Of a DNA stretch of 9,972 nt, positions 7,303 to 9,972 are shown piece after piece. Source of the DNA: Actinomycetota bacterium (lineage in GTDB: Bacteria > Actinomycetota > Actinomycetes > S36-B12 > CAIYMF01); assembly GCA_009699025.1 (NCBI GenBank), contig WLOZ01000038.1, positions 1-9,972 on the forward strand. The letters are read 5' to 3'. Positions within the stretch are counted from its first letter, which is position 1, and each line of letters starts with the position of its first letter. A program made the position numbers and the translations under genes. Under the pieces are notes generated by a model. It had not been told where the DNA came from. It saw only the letters and a program-made list of their open reading frames with translations, and made no database searches.

Positions 7303-8517
7303 GTGTCGAAGATCAAGGTCGAGAACCCCGTCGTCGAGCTTGATGGCGACGAGATGACCCGCATCATCTGGGCCTTCATCAAGGACCAGTTGATCCTTCC
7401 CTACCTCGACATCGACCTGCAGTACTTCGACCTCGGGGTCGAGCACCGCGACGCCACCGGCGACCAGGTCACCATCGACTCCGCCCTCGCGATCCAGAAG
7501 GTGGGTGTGGGCGTCAAGTGCGCGACCATCACTCCCGACGAGGCTCGTGTTGAGGAGTTCGGCCTCACGAAGATGTGGAAGTCGCCCAATGGCACGATCC
7601 GCAACATCCTCGGCGGCGTGATCTTCCGCGAGCCGATCATCATCAGCAACATCCCGCGCCTGGTGCCCGGGTGGACCAAGCCCGTGGTGGTCGGCCGGCA
7701 CGCGTTCGGCGACCAGTACAAGGCCACCGATTTCGTGGTGCCCAGCGCCGGAACTCTCACCATGACCTTCACCCCCACCGACGGCTCAGAGCCGATGGAG
7801 TTCAACGTCTACGACTTCCCCGCCGGCGGGGTGGCCATGGGTATGTACAACCTCGACGAGTCAATTCGTGACTTTGCCCGGGCGTCGCTGCGCTACGGAC
7901 TCAACCGCAACTACCCCGTGTACCTGTCGACCAAGAACACGATCCTGAAGGCCTACGATGGCCGCTTCAAGGACATCTTCGCCGAGGTGTTCGACGACGA
8001 GTTCAAGGACGAGTTCACCGCGGCGGGTATCACCTACGAGCACCGACTCATCGACGACATGGTGGCGGCCTCCCTCAAGTGGGAGGGCGGCTACGTGTGG
8101 GCCTGTAAGAACTACGACGGCGACGTGCAGAGCGACACCATCGCGCAGGGCTACGGGTCGCTCGGCCTCATGACCAGCGTGCTCATGACGCCCGACGGCC
8201 GCACCGTCGAGGCTGAGGCCGCCCACGGCACGGTGACGCGTCACTTCCGCCAGCACCAGCAGGGCAAGCCCACCTCGACCAACCCGATCGCCTCGATCTT
8301 CGCCTGGACCCGCGGGCTCGCTCACCGCGGCGCGCTCGACGGAACCCCGGCGGTCACTGCGTTCGCCGACACGCTCGAGCGCGTGTGCATCGAGACTGTC
8401 GAGAGTGGTGCCATGACCAAGGACCTCGCGCTTCTCGTGGGTCCCGAGCAGGCCTGGCTCACCACCGAAAACTTCCTCGCGGCGATTGATGCCAACCTCC
8501 AGCGCGCGCTCGCCTGA
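7303..8517 (+). CDS. icd: NADP-dependent isocitrate dehydrogenase, eukaryote-like homodimeric type
   Basis: A 404-residue isocitrate dehydrogenase that converts isocitrate to 2-oxoglutarate and CO2 and makes NADPH. It is of the type resembling human IDH1, not the E. coli or the monomeric type. Numbering runs almost in step with human IDH1: [11 protein letters not shown] at 13-23, the substrate-binding Ser94, Asn96, Arg100, Arg109 and Arg132 (in GRHAFGDQY), Tyr139, Lys211, metal-binding Asp251, Asp274 and Asp278, and the NADP loop HGTVTRH with Arg313 and His314. These last two are the family determinants of NADP preference. The start is GTG 7303, with a strong AAGGAG five bases upstream. The exonuclease gene begins 11 bases after its stop. 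mdh lies just upstream. Confidence 0.97.
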   Translation: MSKIKVENPVVELDGDEMTRIIWAFIKDQLILPYLDIDLQYFDLGVEHRDATGDQVTIDSALAIQKVGVGVKCATITPDEARVEEFGLTKMWKSPNGTIRNILGGVIFREPIIISNIPRLVPGWTKPVVVGRHAFGDQYKATDFVVPSAGTLTMTFTPTDGSEPMEFNVYDFPAGGVAMGMYNLDESIRDFARASLRYGLNRNYPVYLSTKNTILKAYDGRFKDIFAEVFDDEFKDEFTAAGITYEHRLIDDMVAASLKWEGGYVWACKNYDGDVQSDTIAQGYGSLGLMTSVLMTPDGRTVEAEAAHGTVTRHFRQHQQGKPTSTNPIASIFAWTRGLAHRGALDGTPAVTAFADTLERVCIETVESGAMTKDLALLVGPEQAWLTTENFLAAIDANLQRALA

Positions 8518-8528
8518 CCGGTCGCGCC

Positions 8529-9359
8529 ATGAGTGGTCGGACCTGGTCTGTCGTTACGGCGAACGTCAATGGCATCCGGGCCGCTGAGCGCCGCGGGGGA
8601 GTCGGGTGGCTTGCAGCGTCGGGCGCCGACGTCATCTGCCTGCAGGAGGTGCGTGCGACCCACGAGCAGCTGCACGAGGCCATTGCTGACTCGGGGCTCG
8701 AGTCACTGAATCTGTCGCACAGCCCAGCTGCAACTCTCGGCCGCTCCGGTGTGGCCGTGCTGTCTCGCGAAGCGCAGTCGGCGGTGCGCATCGGCCTCGG
8801 TCACGCTGACTTCGACGAGCAGGGCCGATGGGTTGAGGTTGATGTGCCGAGTCCCTTCGGGGTGGTCACTGTCGTCTCGGTGTACGTGCACTCCGGTGAG
8901 GTCGGATCGCCCAAGCAGGTTGAGAAGCAGGGCTTCCTGGTCGAGATGGATTCGCGAATCGCAGCGCTGCTGCGCCGGGCGAAGCGCCGCGGCTCGCACG
9001 TGCTGATCTCGGGCGACCTCAACATTGCCCACCACGAGGTCGACATCAAGAACTGGAAGGGCAACCGCACCAACTCGGGCTTCCTACCCGAGGAGCGTGT
9101 GCACCTCGACCGCTGGGCGGCGATGGGCCTGGTCGACCTTGGCCGCGCGCTCGGCGGTCCGGGTCCCGGGCCGTACACCTGGTGGTCGTGGCGCGGCAGG
9201 GGCTTCGACACCGACGGCGGGTGGCGCATCGATTACACCCTCGCCTCGCCCGCCCTCGCGGCCTTCGCGTCGTCGGCCGTCGTAGGCAAGGCCCCCACGT
9301 ATGCCGAGCGCTGGAGCGACCATGCTCCGCTCACCACGCGCTTCGAGCCGCCACGGTAG
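8529..9359 (+). CDS. xth: Exodeoxyribonuclease III family protein (AP endonuclease)
   Basis: A 276-residue member of the exonuclease-endonuclease-phosphatase fold, of the ExoIII/APE1 branch that cleaves DNA at abasic sites and removes 3' blocking groups in base-excision repair. Visible catalytic residues: Asn12 in TANVNGIR, metal-binding Glu40 in CLQEVR, Tyr119, Asp163 and Asn165 in SGDLNIAHHEVDIKN, Asp235 in WRIDYTLAS, and the terminal Asp264-His265 pair in SDHAP. The DIKNWKGN stretch is typical of bacterial ExoIII. ATG 8529 gives the usual family start. No clear Shine-Dalgarno sequence precedes it and icd ends only 11 bases before, so translation may be coupled to icd. This icd linkage looks like ordinary operon packing and does not imply a functional tie. 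The gene ends in front of a perfect hairpin. Confidence 0.95.
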   Translation: MSGRTWSVVTANVNGIRAAERRGGVGWLAASGADVICLQEVRATHEQLHEAIADSGLESLNLSHSPAATLGRSGVAVLSREAQSAVRIGLGHADFDEQGRWVEVDVPSPFGVVTVVSVYVHSGEVGSPKQVEKQGFLVEMDSRIAALLRRAKRRGSHVLISGDLNIAHHEVDIKNWKGNRTNSGFLPEERVHLDRWAAMGLVDLGRALGGPGPGPYTWWSWRGRGFDTDGGWRIDYTLASPALAAFASSAVVGKAPTYAERWSDHAPLTTRFEPPR

Positions 9360-9361
9360 CC

Positions 9362-9385
9362 TGAGACGGTGCTCTTACCGTCTCA
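9362..9385 (+). terminator. Perfect 9-bp inverted repeat after xth
   Basis: TGAGACGGT (9362-9370) and ACCGTCTCA (9377-9385) pair perfectly around the 6-base loop GCTCTT, starting three bases after the xth stop. No T-run follows. The likely role is a U-less terminator of the mdh-icd-xth transcript. It could also be an operator or leader structure for the next gene, which starts 36 bases later. Confidence 0.65.
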
Positions 9386-9421
9386 CGTCGTCCTCACACC
9401 TGTGTCTGGGGGCTGATCGCG

Positions 9422-9972
9422 GTGGACCTCTGGAAGAGCCTCGCAGTCATCGTGGTCTTCACGTTCTTCAGCGCCTTCTTTGTGGCGGCTGAAACCGCAT
9501 TAGTGGCACTGCGCGAGAGTCAGGCCCAGCGTCTGGCCGACCGGGGCAAGCGTGGCCGTCGACTGCTCGACCTCGTTGCCCAGCCGAACCGCTGGCTTGC
9601 CGCGGTGCAGGTGGGAATCACGATGGCAACCTTCCTCTCGGCGGCGTATGGGGCTGCCGAGATCGCGCCGTCGATCGTTCCGTGGCTCACGTCGGCGGGC
9701 CTGTCGGAGTTGACGGCTGGCACGGTGGCGTTCTTTGCGATCACGCTGCTCATCGCCTACTTCACCCTGGTGGTCGGTGAATTGGTGCCCAAGCGTCTCG
9801 CCCTGCGCAACGTCGACGGCATGTCGCTCGCGGTGGCCGCCCCGATCGACCTGATCAGCTCACTCTTCCGCCCAATCATCTGGCTGCTATCGGTGTCGAC
9901 CAACGCGGTGATGCGACTGATGGGAATCCGCGACTCGCGTGCGCGGGAGAACATCAGCGGCGAGGAACTGCG
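9422..9972 (+). CDS. CNNM/HlyC-CorC ('hemolysin') family membrane protein, N-terminal part (3' end outside window)
   Basis: The frame from GTG 9422 stays open to the right edge, giving 183 residues. It is the N-terminal membrane domain (DUF21/CNNM) of the family once called hemolysin C-like and now linked to Mg2+/divalent-cation transport. Hydrophobic stretches lie near residues 5-25, 60-80, 97-118 and 135-160. The signatures are FFVAAETALVALR at 19-31 and VVGELVPKRLALRN at 117-130, both typical of the family. Members usually continue with two CBS domains and a CorC_HlyC domain, which are outside the window. GTG 9422 is chosen because GGGGG lies about nine bases upstream and the first membrane segment follows at once. 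Many actinobacteria carry two such genes in tandem, so a second copy may follow. Confidence 0.88.
   Translation, partial: MDLWKSLAVIVVFTFFSAFFVAAETALVALRESQAQRLADRGKRGRRLLDLVAQPNRWLAAVQVGITMATFLSAAYGAAEIAPSIVPWLTSAGLSELTAGTVAFFAITLLIAYFTLVVGELVPKRLALRNVDGMSLAVAAPIDLISSLFRPIIWLLSVSTNAVMRLMGIRDSRARENISGEEL

Overview
The window is high-GC DNA from an actinomycete-type bacterium (Actinomycetota). The support is strong G/C third-position bias, GTG starts, an actinobacterial-style FolD, a DUF3017-type membrane protein between folD and mdh, and a malate dehydrogenase of the actinobacterial/Thermus kind. I cannot name a genus. No tRNA, rRNA, CRISPR array, insertion sequence or phage gene was seen. 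The window is gene-dense: ten protein genes, two of them cut by the window edges. No gap between genes exceeds 150 bases.

Left part (1-4763), a probable catabolic cluster. It holds the C-terminal end of a type I extradiol (VOC-fold) dioxygenase, a small 3Fe-4S-type ferredoxin, and, reading leftwards, an aldehyde dehydrogenase followed 4 bases later by a zinc-free quinone oxidoreductase-like MDR protein. Divergent from that pair is a second aldehyde dehydrogenase of the succinate-semialdehyde type. Ring cleavage, electron supply to an oxygenase, and oxidation of aldehyde products fit degradation of an aromatic or alicyclic compound. The substrate cannot be read from the sequence. The 143-base gap between the divergent aldehyde dehydrogenases holds a candidate GntR/FadR-like half-palindromic operator.

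Right part (4801-9972), housekeeping. folD (one-carbon metabolism) is followed by three 11-bp palindromic repeats and a long hairpin terminator. The DUF3017 membrane protein lies on the opposite strand and points towards folD. Then come mdh and icd, adjacent TCA-cycle enzymes, an exonuclease III-family gene 11 bases after icd, and the start of a CNNM/HlyC-CorC-family membrane protein that runs off the right edge. mdh has an operator-like dyad just downstream of a TANNNT promoter element. The mdh-icd gap is extremely C-rich.

Most of the window is ordinary. I did not find a convincing new defence, mobile or biosynthetic system. The items most worth a second look are the regulatory dyads, the ferredoxin with Tyr in its cluster motif, and the substrate of the left-hand cluster.
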